Source: Psychroserpens sp. Hel_I_66
Lineage (GTDB): Bacteria > Bacteroidota > Bacteroidia > Flavobacteriales > Flavobacteriaceae
Assembly: GCF_000799465.1 (NCBI RefSeq)
Contig: NZ_JUGU01000001.1
Span: 2,252,501-2,316,500 of the forward strand
Direction: 5' to 3'
DNA: 64,000 bases
The notes below the pieces were generated by a model. It did not search any database and had not been told where the DNA came from. It was given only the letters and a program-made list of their open reading frames with translations. Position 1 is the first letter of the stretch; the number at the start of each line of letters is the position of its first letter. Positions 1 through 9,195 of the stretch are shown here, in pieces. A program made the position numbers and the translations under genes.

Positions 1-1615
1 TAGAATTACTTTCGTCATTAACATTTTGATATAAAATAGAATTGTCTAAAGCGAACTTGCCAAATTTTATCTCCTTATCCAATTTAAGTTTATAAAGACT
101 AAGTGATTGTTGTAATTGCTTAGGTTTTATTGAATTCGTTTCACCTTCCGAAGAGAAAAAAGAAAAATTATCTATGGTTATATATTCAAATGATAAATCA
201 AATAGTTTCTTTGAGTTTAATATCAATTTTACGTTAGAAGTGTTCTGATTTTTAAAATCATCCTTATTGTTCCAATTGTAATTGATGTAATCACTTTGAT
301 TAAGTAAAAGATTATAATTGGGAGCGTTCGAATTATAATTGATGGTTCCTTTAATTTTCACATCATCCTTAATGAGGTAACCAACTTCAGCAAAAAAATA
401 TCTATTTTCAAAAGAACCCGAAATATTGCTTCCAACTTTCGAGTTTAAAGAAAAATCACCAAACATATTAAAGTATTGAGCTTCCAAACTAAACAACTTA
501 TCATTGATTCTATTAGGAATCTGTTCACCATTTAAAATTGTGACTTGATCATACCCATAGTTGATATCATTATAGATTGCTCCTAAACTAATTTCTCCAA
601 TAATTGGAGCTGTATAATTGACATGCAATTTTGTTTCAAAATTTTCTAAAGTAACTTTATCCCTGATATTACTCTGATTGAAAGAATCACCAAAAAACGG
701 ATCACTTAAAGTTTGACTAAATTGAAAATTTTTATCTTCAAAATTTACGATATTTCTAATTTTAACAGATTTACCTAAGGAATCTTTTTCAGGTATTATG
801 CTATATTCATGATCTAGATAAAACCTTTTTCCAATTAAGGTACTTTCAGCATTATCAAAGTTTGGATCAAAGACGGATCTATCAATAAAATCTTCATTTC
901 CTGAAATAAAGTTTTGTGTATCCTCATCTGTAAGACCTCCATTTTCTTGATTTAATAAATCTTGGGTTGCTATATGGGACTTTACTTTATAACGCAAATC
1001 TTTTGTCTTATAATTTGCAGTCATTCTTAGATTCCCTGTACTTGTTAAGGATTGTTGGTAGTTTCCTAAAGATCTCATTCCCTTATAGGCAATTGAAAAA
1101 TTAAATTGCTTGGAAGTATTCACTGTGAAAAAAGCATCAAGCAACTGACCTTGTTGAAAAGCTGTTTTAAAAAATAACTCGGTTAAGGGCGTTGGGACTT
1201 CATAATACTTTATGTCTTCAACTTCTAAATAATTGAAATGTCTAGCTCTTGCTCCAAACAAAGGAGCTAAATTATTATTACTGAAATCTTTTGTTAAACT
1301 ATTATAGGTTTGTCCTAAATTTGCAAATTGCAAAAGGCCAAAATTATCTTTTCTTAAATAATTGAACTTATATTCCTTTTGGATAGTTAAAGAGGTATCC
1401 AATATCTTAAAAGAACCATCGTTTTGTATTACGATATAATTATCGATTGTAGATCTATCTGAAATTTCCTTACCATTATTTTTAACAAACTTTTTGCTGT
1501 TGCTCTTTGTGCTATCAATACTAACTTCACTTTTATTCTCTTTTATTTCTCTAATTTGAGTATAACTTATTTGAGGAAGAGTTATGAATAAGAATACATA
1601 TAATAAGACTTTCAT
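1..1615 (-). CDS. Putative porin, 5' part of gene cut by window edge
   Basis: An open frame runs from the ATG at 1613-1615 (minus) to the left edge, giving 538 residues without a stop. The protein starts MKVLLYVFLFITLPQISYTQ, a signal peptide ending before QIREIK. The rest is rich in alternating polar/aromatic stretches with many Asn, Asp and Tyr, typical of an outer-membrane beta barrel, for example NFLFARxRHFNYLEVED-like segments and repeated short strands. The length and composition resemble the Bacteroidota 'putative porin' family (PF14121). The family call is from recognition, not a search. The C-terminus is outside the window. The 545 bp upstream are AT-rich and separate it from the next minus-strand gene. 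Confidence 0.6.
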   Translation of the reverse strand, partial: MKVLLYVFLFITLPQISYTQIREIKENKSEVSIDSTKSNSKKFVKNNGKEISDRSTIDNYIVIQNDGSFKILDTSLTIQKEYKFNYLRKDNFGLLQFANLGQTYNSLTKDFSNNNLAPLFGARARHFNYLEVEDIKYYEVPTPLTELFFKTAFQQGQLLDAFFTVNTSKQFNFSIAYKGMRSLGNYQQSLTSTGNLRMTANYKTKDLRYKVKSHIATQDLLNQENGGLTDEDTQNFISGNEDFIDRSVFDPNFDNAESTLIGKRFYLDHEYSIIPEKDSLGKSVKIRNIVNFEDKNFQFSQTLSDPFFGDSFNQSNIRDKVTLENFETKLHVNYTAPIIGEISLGAIYNDINYGYDQVTILNGEQIPNRINDKLFSLEAQYFNMFGDFSLNSKVGSNISGSFENRYFFAEVGYLIKDDVKIKGTINYNSNAPNYNLLLNQSDYINYNWNNKDDFKNQNTSNVKLILNSKKLFDLSFEYITIDNFSFFSSEGETNSIKPKQLQQSLSLYKLKLDKEIKFGKFALDNSILYQNVNDESNS

Positions 1616-2100
1616 ATAAAGATTAAATATTTCAATATAACTCAGTTATATAATACATTGGTATTCTTAAATTCATAAAAGATATATTACTAATGAGATT
1701 TCGTTAATATAGTTAAAGGTAGTAATTTCATATTACTCCCTTTTATTGTTTTTATAAAATTTTAAAATTTCTAAAATTTCTAGGATCGTTAATTAAAATT
1801 AATTATTATAAGCCGGTATATCTTTACCAATTTTGATTCCAGCAAACTTTTTACCGTTTTATTGACAACTTTTTTTAAAGCTATAATTGATAAAAATAAA
1901 AAACGTTTTGGAAAAAAAATTAAAAAAAATAGTAAGCGCAGAAATTATAATAGTACTTTAAAATTTTCTATTTTTTATTGGAATAATTTTCTTAAAAACT
2001 ATAAATCATTCGCAAATGAAACATAACTATTGTAATAGTCTTAAAACAAAATATTTTGATTTTTAAAAAAGATTACTACTCATTTAAGAAATTGATATAA
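1616..2100. other. Long AT-rich intergenic region, no gene seen
   Basis: About 485 bases between the putative porin and the terminator of the SusCD lipoprotein group. Both strands are full of stops and poly-A/T runs, and no frame carries a plausible signal peptide or domain. No tRNA or riboswitch-like fold was recognised. It presumably holds the porin promoter on the minus strand, but I could not find a clean TAnnTTTG element. Confidence 0.6.
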
Positions 2101-2134
2101 AAAAATCTCTGAAAATAAATTTTCAGAGATTTTT
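2101..2134 (-). terminator. Intrinsic terminator of the SusCD lipoprotein group
   Basis: Perfect 15-bp stem (2101-2115 with 2120-2134), loop TAAA, arms ending in A5/T5 so it can work in both directions. It lies 28 bases past the stop of the last minus-strand lipoprotein gene, where a terminator for the susC-susD-lipoprotein operon is expected. Confidence 0.85.
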
Positions 2135-2161
2135 ATAAATAATTTTAATATTTACTACGGA

Positions 2162-2992
2162 CTAGTCAATGCTAGTCATTTGAATATCCACAGTGAAATC
2201 AGTTGTAAAAAGACCTTGAGATAATGTAATTAAGAATACGTCTGAACAGCTATCATATGTACCAGTACCTCCTGTTAAATTCGCATTTCCTGTACCAACA
2301 ACATCAACTGTTAAATCCTCATTTACAGTAATAACAGCAGGATAAGGAAACTGTCCTTCAAAACCTGGATCTCCAGTAGCCCAAGCAACAAAATTTGGTC
2401 CCCAAGTAGAAGAAACTGAAAATTGATTCCCACCTAAAGGAACTAAAGCAACATCATGCGATGGAGCAGTTCCACCAAGAGCACTAACAGATACATTATA
2501 ATTATCAGAAAATAATAATGGGCATGGCGTAGAAACTCTGAAAGTAGTAATACTATTTTCATCTAAACCAATATCTACTCCATTAACATCAACATTAGTT
2601 ATTACAACATCAAATACAATAACTTCAGTCAACGAATCAAGGTTCTCAAATTCTAATACTATATTTTGAACAGCAGAACTACCATCTACAGTTGAAGCTG
2701 TTGAAGATAAAAAATTCAACACACTACCTGTATTAACGATAGTATTAAAATCACCTTGAACAGGCTGTAGTTCATAAGATACATTTAAACCATTCTCATA
2801 TATTGGTACTCTAACACTAACTGGTAATGTTAGTGTTTCAGTTTGCAACGAAATAGTCGTACTGCTAGTAGATGTACCGAATTCAACCCAACCAGTAGTT
2901 GGATCATTTGCGAATCTTGCATTATCATCATCACTACAAGAAAATGCTACGACTAAAAGCAAAATAGGTATTAATTTTATTATTTTTTTCAT
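2162..2992 (-). CDS. Surface lipoprotein, last gene of SusCD group
   Basis: 276 residues. It starts MKKIIKLIPILLLVVAFSC, a lipoprotein signal with Cys19 followed by SDDDN, the acidic run that in Bacteroidota marks export to the outer face of the outer membrane. The remainder is Thr/Ser/Val-rich beta sequence with no catalytic motif, probably two beta-sandwich domains. It lies 21 bp downstream of another lipoprotein and in line with susD and susC, so it is probably an accessory ligand-binding lipoprotein in the SusE/SusF position. I cannot assign a named family. The ligand is unknown. Confidence 0.7.
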   Translation of the reverse strand: MKKIIKLIPILLLVVAFSCSDDDNARFANDPTTGWVEFGTSTSSTTISLQTETLTLPVSVRVPIYENGLNVSYELQPVQGDFNTIVNTGSVLNFLSSTASTVDGSSAVQNIVLEFENLDSLTEVIVFDVVITNVDVNGVDIGLDENSITTFRVSTPCPLLFSDNYNVSVSALGGTAPSHDVALVPLGGNQFSVSSTWGPNFVAWATGDPGFEGQFPYPAVITVNEDLTVDVVGTGNANLTGGTGTYDSCSDVFLITLSQGLFTTDFTVDIQMTSID

Positions 2993-3013
2993 AAGATAAG
3001 TTTTTTATAATTA

Positions 3014-3790
3014 TTATTCTACTATGCAAAAGTCTGTTGACTCAAAGTCTCCAAAATCACCACTTCCTGAAGCATAAGATACAACTGTTTGAGCTGCACA
3101 AAACAAATCATATGTCCCCTCGTTATTTCCATCAAAAAGTCCGTCACCGTAAGAATCAAAAATCGTAAACGTATAACATCCTGCAGCTAAAGTAACATTA
3201 GTATTATATTCAGTTCCTGCTGTACCATCGTCATATGGTCCACCTGAAACTACAACAACGCCATCAGCATCTGTAATCTCAAAAGAAGTCTCTGATGCAA
3301 AATTATCTGCAACTATCTGCACTGTTAAATCTGAACAAGCAAAAGTTGTTATATCAAATGCTTTTAAGATATCAAAGGTTACTGGAGGGAAAGCACTTCC
3401 GCCACCTGGAACAACTAATTGAACCTGAACGTCATACTTTTGAAAATCCATTAATCCGTTTGGTGTAAAAGTGACATCTACTGTACCTTCATAAGAATTA
3501 GCTGGAATAACAACATTACCTACTGAAATATTAGCAACTGGTAATGGAAGAGATGTATCATCTCCATCATCCACCGCCTCTACAATAACTGCCTCAAAAG
3601 TTCTAGACTCTGAAGATATTGTTGTCGACAAAACGTTTAATGTTTCAGTTATGCCTCCTTCTGGTATTTCAATTGGAACAACATCGTTTTCAAAACCTAT
3701 TCCAGTAGTTCCATCAAATAATGGAGACTCTGTCGTCTCGCATGAAGCGAACAACAGACATACTATACATAATTTTAATATATTTTTCAT
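3014..3790 (-). CDS. Surface lipoprotein downstream of susD
   Basis: About 258 residues from the preferred ATG at 3790 (an in-frame ATG two codons earlier at 3796 is possible). MKNILKLCIVCLLFASC gives a lipoprotein signal, with Cys followed by ETTESP. The N-terminal half has a Calx-beta/DUF4843-like rhythm (PIEIPEGGITETLNV, then a VTFTPNG strand). The C-terminal half, with GCYTFTIFDSYGDGLFDG, resembles the Ca-binding-like GDG loops common in secreted Bacteroidota proteins. It sits between susD (25 bp away) and the next lipoprotein, so it should be an accessory binding protein of the same uptake complex. The substrate is unknown. Confidence 0.65.
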   Translation of the reverse strand: MKNILKLCIVCLLFASCETTESPLFDGTTGIGFENDVVPIEIPEGGITETLNVLSTTISSESRTFEAVIVEAVDDGDDTSLPLPVANISVGNVVIPANSYEGTVDVTFTPNGLMDFQKYDVQVQLVVPGGGSAFPPVTFDILKAFDITTFACSDLTVQIVADNFASETSFEITDADGVVVVSGGPYDDGTAGTEYNTNVTLAAGCYTFTIFDSYGDGLFDGNNEGTYDLFCAAQTVVSYASGSGDFGDFESTDFCIVE

Positions 3791-3815
3791 AATCATTGTT
3801 TATTCTTTATATTTT

Positions 3816-5234
3816 TTAATAACCTGGTGCTTGTGTTATAACCGGATTTGCATTAGTCTCTGCAATAGGAATTGGTAATGTAAAGCGATTATCACCTGGG
3901 GCTAATATACAATTATAAGCACCACCACAATCTCCTAACTCCTCAATTCGCACAATACCTTGATTAGTAATATTTCTTACTCTCTTTATATCAATATACC
4001 TGTGAGCTTCAAAAGCTAATTCAATACGACGCTCAGCAATAATTTGTTCAATTGCATCTGGTAGTCCCGAAAATGTAATAGGCTCTGGAGTAGAACTCTT
4101 ACGAGCTGTTTGCACCGCTAATACATCATTAGCTGCCAATGTAAATTGGCCTGATTTAGCATATGCTTCAGCTCTTAATAAATACATTTCAGAAATCCTC
4201 ATAGCTTTGAAATCATTGATTGCAAGGAAATCTGCATTTTCAGGGTATTTACCAACAACTATTAAACCCTCAGCAGGATTACTGATTGGATCTACCAATA
4301 CAGTCTTTCTGATATCATCATCTTCCAATAAGTTATATAATTCAGTAGACATTTCAAATTTAGGTCCTTGACCGTTAAAATTCCAAACAAAATTAATATT
4401 ATAATCGAAACCTTGAACATTATCAAAATTGTAAACAACCTCCGTTTTATTAGCATCTTCTCTAAACATATCAAAATATTCCGCTTGATTTGCCAAATCA
4501 TAATCAGCAATTAACCCATTTGCTAAATTAATTGCTTCTGGGTTGTTTAGCGTTTCCAAAGCGATTCTTGCTCTAAGGAAATTCACGAAATCAGGAGTTG
4601 CAAAATTGATGTCTGAAAACCCTTCAGGAAATAAAGCTATTGCCTGATCTAAATCATTATTGTTACCTTCTAAAACTTCGGCAGTTGTATTTCTCGCTGG
4701 TGTAGCGTCAGCCGAAACATAATCGACATAAGGAACACCCAATGCATCTCCATTTTGGATATTTAAGCCATAATAAAGTAACAACTCATAATGAGCCAAT
4801 GCTCTAAACGCATAATTTTGAGCTAGAATATTATTGTACTGATCTTGTTCTCCAGGACTAGGTGTAATAGTTGCCGCAGCTTCAAAAAGACGGTTCATAT
4901 TATTAATATTAGCGTATCTATTATTCCACAATAGACCTGAGCCAAAACTAAAACCACCTGTAGCACTAATTAAATCTTGCTGACCATAATTAGTATCTTG
5001 ACCACCAGTATCTTCTCCTAAAGTTGTATTATCTGTAAAAATGGAATTAAAACCAATTGCATATCGAAAGTCAAAATTACCAATTACACCATTAATACCA
5101 AACTGAAGGTCACTTACTGTATTGTAAGCAGTCTCCTCAACAAGTGAGTCAACTGGAAACAATTCTAGTTGATCGCTACAACCCATAAAAAGGGTGGTAA
5201 CAGATATACTTAAAATTTTTATATATTTTTTCAT
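3816..5234 (-). CDS. SusD/RagB-family nutrient-binding lipoprotein
   Basis: 472 residues. Lipoprotein signal MKKYIKILSISVTTLFMGC with Cys19. The next residues, SDQLELFPVD, are the characteristic SusD start. Further SusD hallmarks are the TPR-like helices (AQNYAFRALAHYELLLYYG), the RISEMYLLRAEAYA segment and the C-terminal RRIELAFEAHRYIDIKR block. It is an alpha-helical outer-membrane surface lid that works with the TonB-dependent SusC partner encoded 12 bp upstream. No glycoside hydrolase, protease or sensor lies next to the pair, so the cargo cannot be inferred. Confidence 0.93.
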   Translation of the reverse strand: MKKYIKILSISVTTLFMGCSDQLELFPVDSLVEETAYNTVSDLQFGINGVIGNFDFRYAIGFNSIFTDNTTLGEDTGGQDTNYGQQDLISATGGFSFGSGLLWNNRYANINNMNRLFEAAATITPSPGEQDQYNNILAQNYAFRALAHYELLLYYGLNIQNGDALGVPYVDYVSADATPARNTTAEVLEGNNNDLDQAIALFPEGFSDINFATPDFVNFLRARIALETLNNPEAINLANGLIADYDLANQAEYFDMFREDANKTEVVYNFDNVQGFDYNINFVWNFNGQGPKFEMSTELYNLLEDDDIRKTVLVDPISNPAEGLIVVGKYPENADFLAINDFKAMRISEMYLLRAEAYAKSGQFTLAANDVLAVQTARKSSTPEPITFSGLPDAIEQIIAERRIELAFEAHRYIDIKRVRNITNQGIVRIEELGDCGGAYNCILAPGDNRFTLPIPIAETNANPVITQAPGY

Positions 5235-5246
5235 TATTATTTTTTT

Positions 5247-8200
5247 TTAAAATGTTAAATCAAATCCTAAACTAAACGTTCTAGCCACAGGATAATCAAA
5301 AAATGTAGATGAACCTGTTCCTTCAGGATCGAATCCTCTAAATTTAGTCCATGTAACCAAATTAGTTCCTTGGATAAATACTCTTACTCCAGTAAATAAT
5401 TTTGTTTGTTCAAGAACTTTACGATCTACACTATAAGAAAGTGAAATGTTTCTTAATCTTAAGAAAGAAGCATCTTCTAAATATCTATCTCCAGATTGAA
5501 ACCTAACTCCACCAAATGATTGAGCAGGGATATCTGTAATTTGTCCTGGAGTCGTCCATGCATTCAACATAGAAGTAGATAAATTTAAATTAGCTCCCAA
5601 ACTTGTATCTTCGATTAAACCTAAAGAACCATTCAATTTCCAACGATCTGCTTGAAAAGCAAATAATGAATTTAAAGCAAAGCCTTTATATTTAATATCC
5701 AAACCAAAACCACCTGTGTAAGTTGGGTCAAAGTTTTTATCCAAATAAACACCTTCACTAGCATTAAAAACATTAGTTAAATTACCATCTGAATCTAAGT
5801 ATAATGGCTCACCATTAGCAGGATTAACTCCAGCCCATCTTTGTAAAAACCAAGTGAATGCAGAATATCCTTCAGCTATTCTAAGGGTGTTAGTTCCAGC
5901 GAATTCACCAGGAATACTTTCAACCGTGTTGTTGTTATAGTTACCATTAGCATTAAGAGTTATAGCCCAAGGGTTAGAATCTGATTGTCTTAATAAATCA
6001 TAAGAGATTTGTAAATCAATTCCTTTATTACTCATTTCTGCTACGTTTGTCGTAACTGCAGTATTACCTGTTCCTGCAATGGATAAAATCTTATTTGCAA
6101 ATAAATCTGTTGTAAGATTATTATAAACATCTAACTCCCCAGATAATCTATTCTGCCAGAAACCAAAACTTAAACCTAAATTCGTTTGTTCTGAAGTCTC
6201 CCACTTAATATTTGGATCGATAAATGTACCTAATTGGTAAGAATTAGCTAATTGATAACCTTGCCCAGCGCTAACTGTTTGACGACCGATATATCTACTA
6301 GCAGCACCTAGGTTTTGATTACCTACTACTCCATAACTAGCTCTCAACTTCAAAGTTGACAACCAATCAACATTTTCCATAAATGCCTCATTATCTATAT
6401 TCCATCTTCCAGATACAGAGTAAAATACACCATCTCTATTTTCAACGAAACGAGATGTCGCATCCTGTCTTATAGATGCCGATAAACCGAATCTATTATC
6501 GTAATCAAAATCTACAGTTGCAAAAACTGATGCTAATGCCAATTCAGATTCCGAAGAACCAACAGTAGGAATGTAATTATATATGTCATTATCTTCTCCT
6601 TCTGTTGTATTACCAGCAGAGAATCCAGCACCCGAACCAGGTAAAGCAGGATTTAAACCAAGAGCTGTAAAACTAGCGAATTGAGTATTTGCATAATTGT
6701 ATTCTGCGAATACAGCTGCGTTCATGTTCAATTTATCAGTAAGATCGTTTGAATATCTAACAAATGCATTTGTAATAAAATTAGCATCTCTAAAATATCC
6801 TTCAGACTGAGAACCTTTAGCCAATGAAACCTCAGATGGCACAGTTAAACCTCTAATACTGTTAGGAGGATTAATAAATAAACTTTCTTCATTTGTGTAA
6901 TCTAAACCAAAAGACACACCTGCTGTTAAATTTTTAGCAAAATTATAATCTAAGGCTATTCTACCTACAATTTTAATTTCAGCTTCTTGATCTGTACCTA
7001 GAGCTGCAGTATTTAAAGCAATAAACGGTGTGTTTCTAAAACCAGCAACGTTTGCAATATCTATTTCTCCATTTGCTAAATACGCACCAGAACCACCTAA
7101 TTCTCTAGGACCCGTACCCCAAATATTTATAGAACCATCTGGATTATAAGGTGACAAATATGGCAAACCAATGTAAGGCACAATGAAAGGATTGTCTAAT
7201 TGACCTCCAGTATTATTACCTCTAGCTGCATCAACAACGAAATTACTAACAGAATAGTTTGCAGTTAAAGACGTCGAAAAATTAAGCTTATTATCTGCAC
7301 TGTTTGCATTAAAGTTGTTTCTAAAAGAAAAACGCTTCAAAGCACTACCTAAAGTAGTACCCTCTTGCTCAAAATATTGAACAGAGTTAAATGAAGTACT
7401 ATTTTCTCCACCAGTACTAACTGTTAGTTCATGAGATCTTGTTTTACCTTGTCTAAAAAAGATATCTGACCAATCTGTATTTGTTTGATTTGCAATTGTT
7501 GCGATAGCAGCATCCGATAAACCGTCACCATACTGAACTCCAGGTAACAAGTCTCTCTGAAATGTTAAAAACTGTTGCGCATTCATCACATCAAACTTAG
7601 CTTCTGGAATTTCAGAAAAACCATAAAGTGATCTATACTGTATTTTCACACCAGAACCTTTTTTACCTGTTTTGGTTGTAATCAAAATAACACCACCAGC
7701 ACCTCTATTTCCATAAATAGCAGTTGCCGCAGCATCTTTTAATACAGACATTGTTTCTATATCATTCTGATTCAAACTACGAAAGTTATCTTGATCAACT
7801 GGCACACCATCTATAATAAATAATGGCTCAGTATCTCCATTAAGAGAGTTTCTACCACGAATTATAATCGTAGCACTTTGCCCTGGCTGACCAGAACCCG
7901 TACTAACATTTACACCTGCAGCCTGACCCTGTAGCATTTGATCCACAGAGGTAATAGGCACCTGCTCAATAGATGTCGCATCAACACTGGCAACAGCAGA
8001 TGTGATTTTAGAACTGTTTGTAGCACCAGCATAACCTGTAATTACCACAGTTTCAAGTTCAGCTAAATCTTCAGCCATCGCTAAATTAAGTGTTGAACTC
8101 TGTCCAACTTTCTTTTCACTTGATTTCATACCAACGAAACTAAATACTAATGTTTCACCAGTACTTGCTTTGATAGAGTAATTTCCATCAAAATCTGTTT

Positions 8201-8363
8201 GAACTCCACGTGTAGTTCCTTTTACTATTACACTTACACCAGGCAACGGTAAACCGTCTGTAGCCGATGTAACTGTTCCTGTGACCGTTTTCTCTTGTGC
8301 GAAAGAGAGTTGCATCACAAACGCCATAAAAAGCGTCATTAACCATGTTAACTTTAATTTCAT
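5247..8363 (-). CDS. SusC/RagA-family TonB-linked outer-membrane transporter
   Basis: 1038 residues. Signal peptide to about residue 22 (VMQLSFAQ). A carboxypeptidase-regulatory-like beta domain follows (about 27-110, VTGTVTSATDGLPLPGVSV and FDGNYSIKAS), then the plug (about 115-235, with ITSVDQMLQGQAAGV, IIRGRNSL and GVILITTKTGKKG). The remainder is the beta barrel ending in FSLGFDLTF with a terminal aromatic residue. This domain order and length are standard for SusC. It is the first gene of a four-gene minus-strand operon (susC, susD, two lipoproteins). The 205-bp gap to the divergent rnhB should hold its promoter. Confidence 0.95.
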   Translation of the reverse strand: MKLKLTWLMTLFMAFVMQLSFAQEKTVTGTVTSATDGLPLPGVSVIVKGTTRGVQTDFDGNYSIKASTGETLVFSFVGMKSSEKKVGQSSTLNLAMAEDLAELETVVITGYAGATNSSKITSAVASVDATSIEQVPITSVDQMLQGQAAGVNVSTGSGQPGQSATIIIRGRNSLNGDTEPLFIIDGVPVDQDNFRSLNQNDIETMSVLKDAAATAIYGNRGAGGVILITTKTGKKGSGVKIQYRSLYGFSEIPEAKFDVMNAQQFLTFQRDLLPGVQYGDGLSDAAIATIANQTNTDWSDIFFRQGKTRSHELTVSTGGENSTSFNSVQYFEQEGTTLGSALKRFSFRNNFNANSADNKLNFSTSLTANYSVSNFVVDAARGNNTGGQLDNPFIVPYIGLPYLSPYNPDGSINIWGTGPRELGGSGAYLANGEIDIANVAGFRNTPFIALNTAALGTDQEAEIKIVGRIALDYNFAKNLTAGVSFGLDYTNEESLFINPPNSIRGLTVPSEVSLAKGSQSEGYFRDANFITNAFVRYSNDLTDKLNMNAAVFAEYNYANTQFASFTALGLNPALPGSGAGFSAGNTTEGEDNDIYNYIPTVGSSESELALASVFATVDFDYDNRFGLSASIRQDATSRFVENRDGVFYSVSGRWNIDNEAFMENVDWLSTLKLRASYGVVGNQNLGAASRYIGRQTVSAGQGYQLANSYQLGTFIDPNIKWETSEQTNLGLSFGFWQNRLSGELDVYNNLTTDLFANKILSIAGTGNTAVTTNVAEMSNKGIDLQISYDLLRQSDSNPWAITLNANGNYNNNTVESIPGEFAGTNTLRIAEGYSAFTWFLQRWAGVNPANGEPLYLDSDGNLTNVFNASEGVYLDKNFDPTYTGGFGLDIKYKGFALNSLFAFQADRWKLNGSLGLIEDTSLGANLNLSTSMLNAWTTPGQITDIPAQSFGGVRFQSGDRYLEDASFLRLRNISLSYSVDRKVLEQTKLFTGVRVFIQGTNLVTWTKFRGFDPEGTGSSTFFDYPVARTFSLGFDLTF

Positions 8364-8541
8364 AAAACAATTATTTGAGTTAGTCTAGCGCAAACATCTT
8401 AATAATATATTAAATAAACAAGTATTTATACTAAAAAAATGTTAACGCTTAATTAATTGTTACAAACCGTTTTTACTATGTTTCACATTAGAATTACTAG
8501 TTATTAGATACATAAAATGTAAAATGGTTGCGTTAAAATTT

Positions 8542-8549
8542 TAACTTTG
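8542..8549 (+). promoter_or_regulatory. -7 element of rnhB promoter (TAACTTTG)
   Basis: TAACTTTG matches the Bacteroidota -7 consensus TAnnTTTG and ends 19 bases before the rnhB ATG. No good -33 TTTG is present at the expected 19-base spacing, so this is a partial promoter match. Confidence 0.5.
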
Positions 8550-8568
8550 TTCAAACTTTAACATTTTA

Positions 8569-9168
8569 ATGCTTAAATCCTCCTTTTCTGAATTATTGCT
8601 TGAATGTGGAACAGATGAAGCTGGGCGTGGCTGTTTGGCTGGTCCAGTTACTGCTGCTGCGGTTATATTGCCTGTGGAATTTCAAAATGAAATTCTTAAT
8701 GATTCAAAGCTCCTTTCAGAAAAAAAAAGAAATTTTCTAAAACCAATTATAGAAAAGGAGGCGCTCTATTTTTCTTACGCTCATATTCTTCCGAAGGAAA
8801 TAGATGCTATAAACATTTTAAACGCTTCCATATTGGCGATGCACAAATCTATAGACTCTCTAAGCACCATGCCTGAATTTATAATTGTTGATGGCAATAG
8901 ATTTAAGCCTTATGGTGATATCCTCTTTGAAACGATTATAAAAGGTGACAGCAAGTTTATGTCTATAGCTGCTGCTTCGGTTCTAGCAAAAACTTACAGA
9001 GATAAATACATGGAACGGATTCACGACGAATTCCCAATGTATAATTGGAAAAAAAACAAGGGCTACCCTACCAAAGAACACAGGGAGGCCATTAGAAAAT
9101 ATGGCATAACTAAATACCATAGAAAATCTTTTAGATTATTGCCACAACAATATAATTTAGAATTGTAA
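8569..9168 (+). CDS. rnhB: Ribonuclease HII
   Basis: 199 residues, the usual size of RNase HII. The enzyme cuts RNA of RNA-DNA hybrids, including single ribonucleotides in DNA. The DEDD metal-binding set is visible: Asp16-Glu17 in GTDEAGRG, Asp108 in IIVDGNRF and Asp145 in TYRDKYM. The [17 protein letters not shown] helix and the C-terminal [15 protein letters not shown] motif are also family hallmarks. It is divergent from susC and followed 27 bp later by a lipoprotein gene that has its own -7 element. Confidence 0.97.
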   Translation: MLKSSFSELLLECGTDEAGRGCLAGPVTAAAVILPVEFQNEILNDSKLLSEKKRNFLKPIIEKEALYFSYAHILPKEIDAINILNASILAMHKSIDSLSTMPEFIIVDGNRFKPYGDILFETIIKGDSKFMSIAAASVLAKTYRDKYMERIHDEFPMYNWKKNKGYPTKEHREAIRKYGITKYHRKSFRLLPQQYNLEL

Positions 9169-9173
9169 CTTTT

Positions 9174-9181
9174 TATATTTG
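9174..9181 (+). promoter_or_regulatory. -7 element (TATATTTG) before lipoprotein gene
   Basis: TATATTTG fits TAnnTTTG exactly and lies 14 bases before the ATG at 9196, in the short gap after rnhB. It suggests an extra start site for the downstream gene. No matching -33 element was found. Confidence 0.45.
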
Positions 9182-9195
9182 TAAAAATTTTTTAA

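Noticed and set aside
1616..2100. Possible small RNA or tRNA in the long AT-rich gap
   Set aside because: No cloverleaf, TPsiC-like GTTCGA segment or stable fold other than the terminator was visible.
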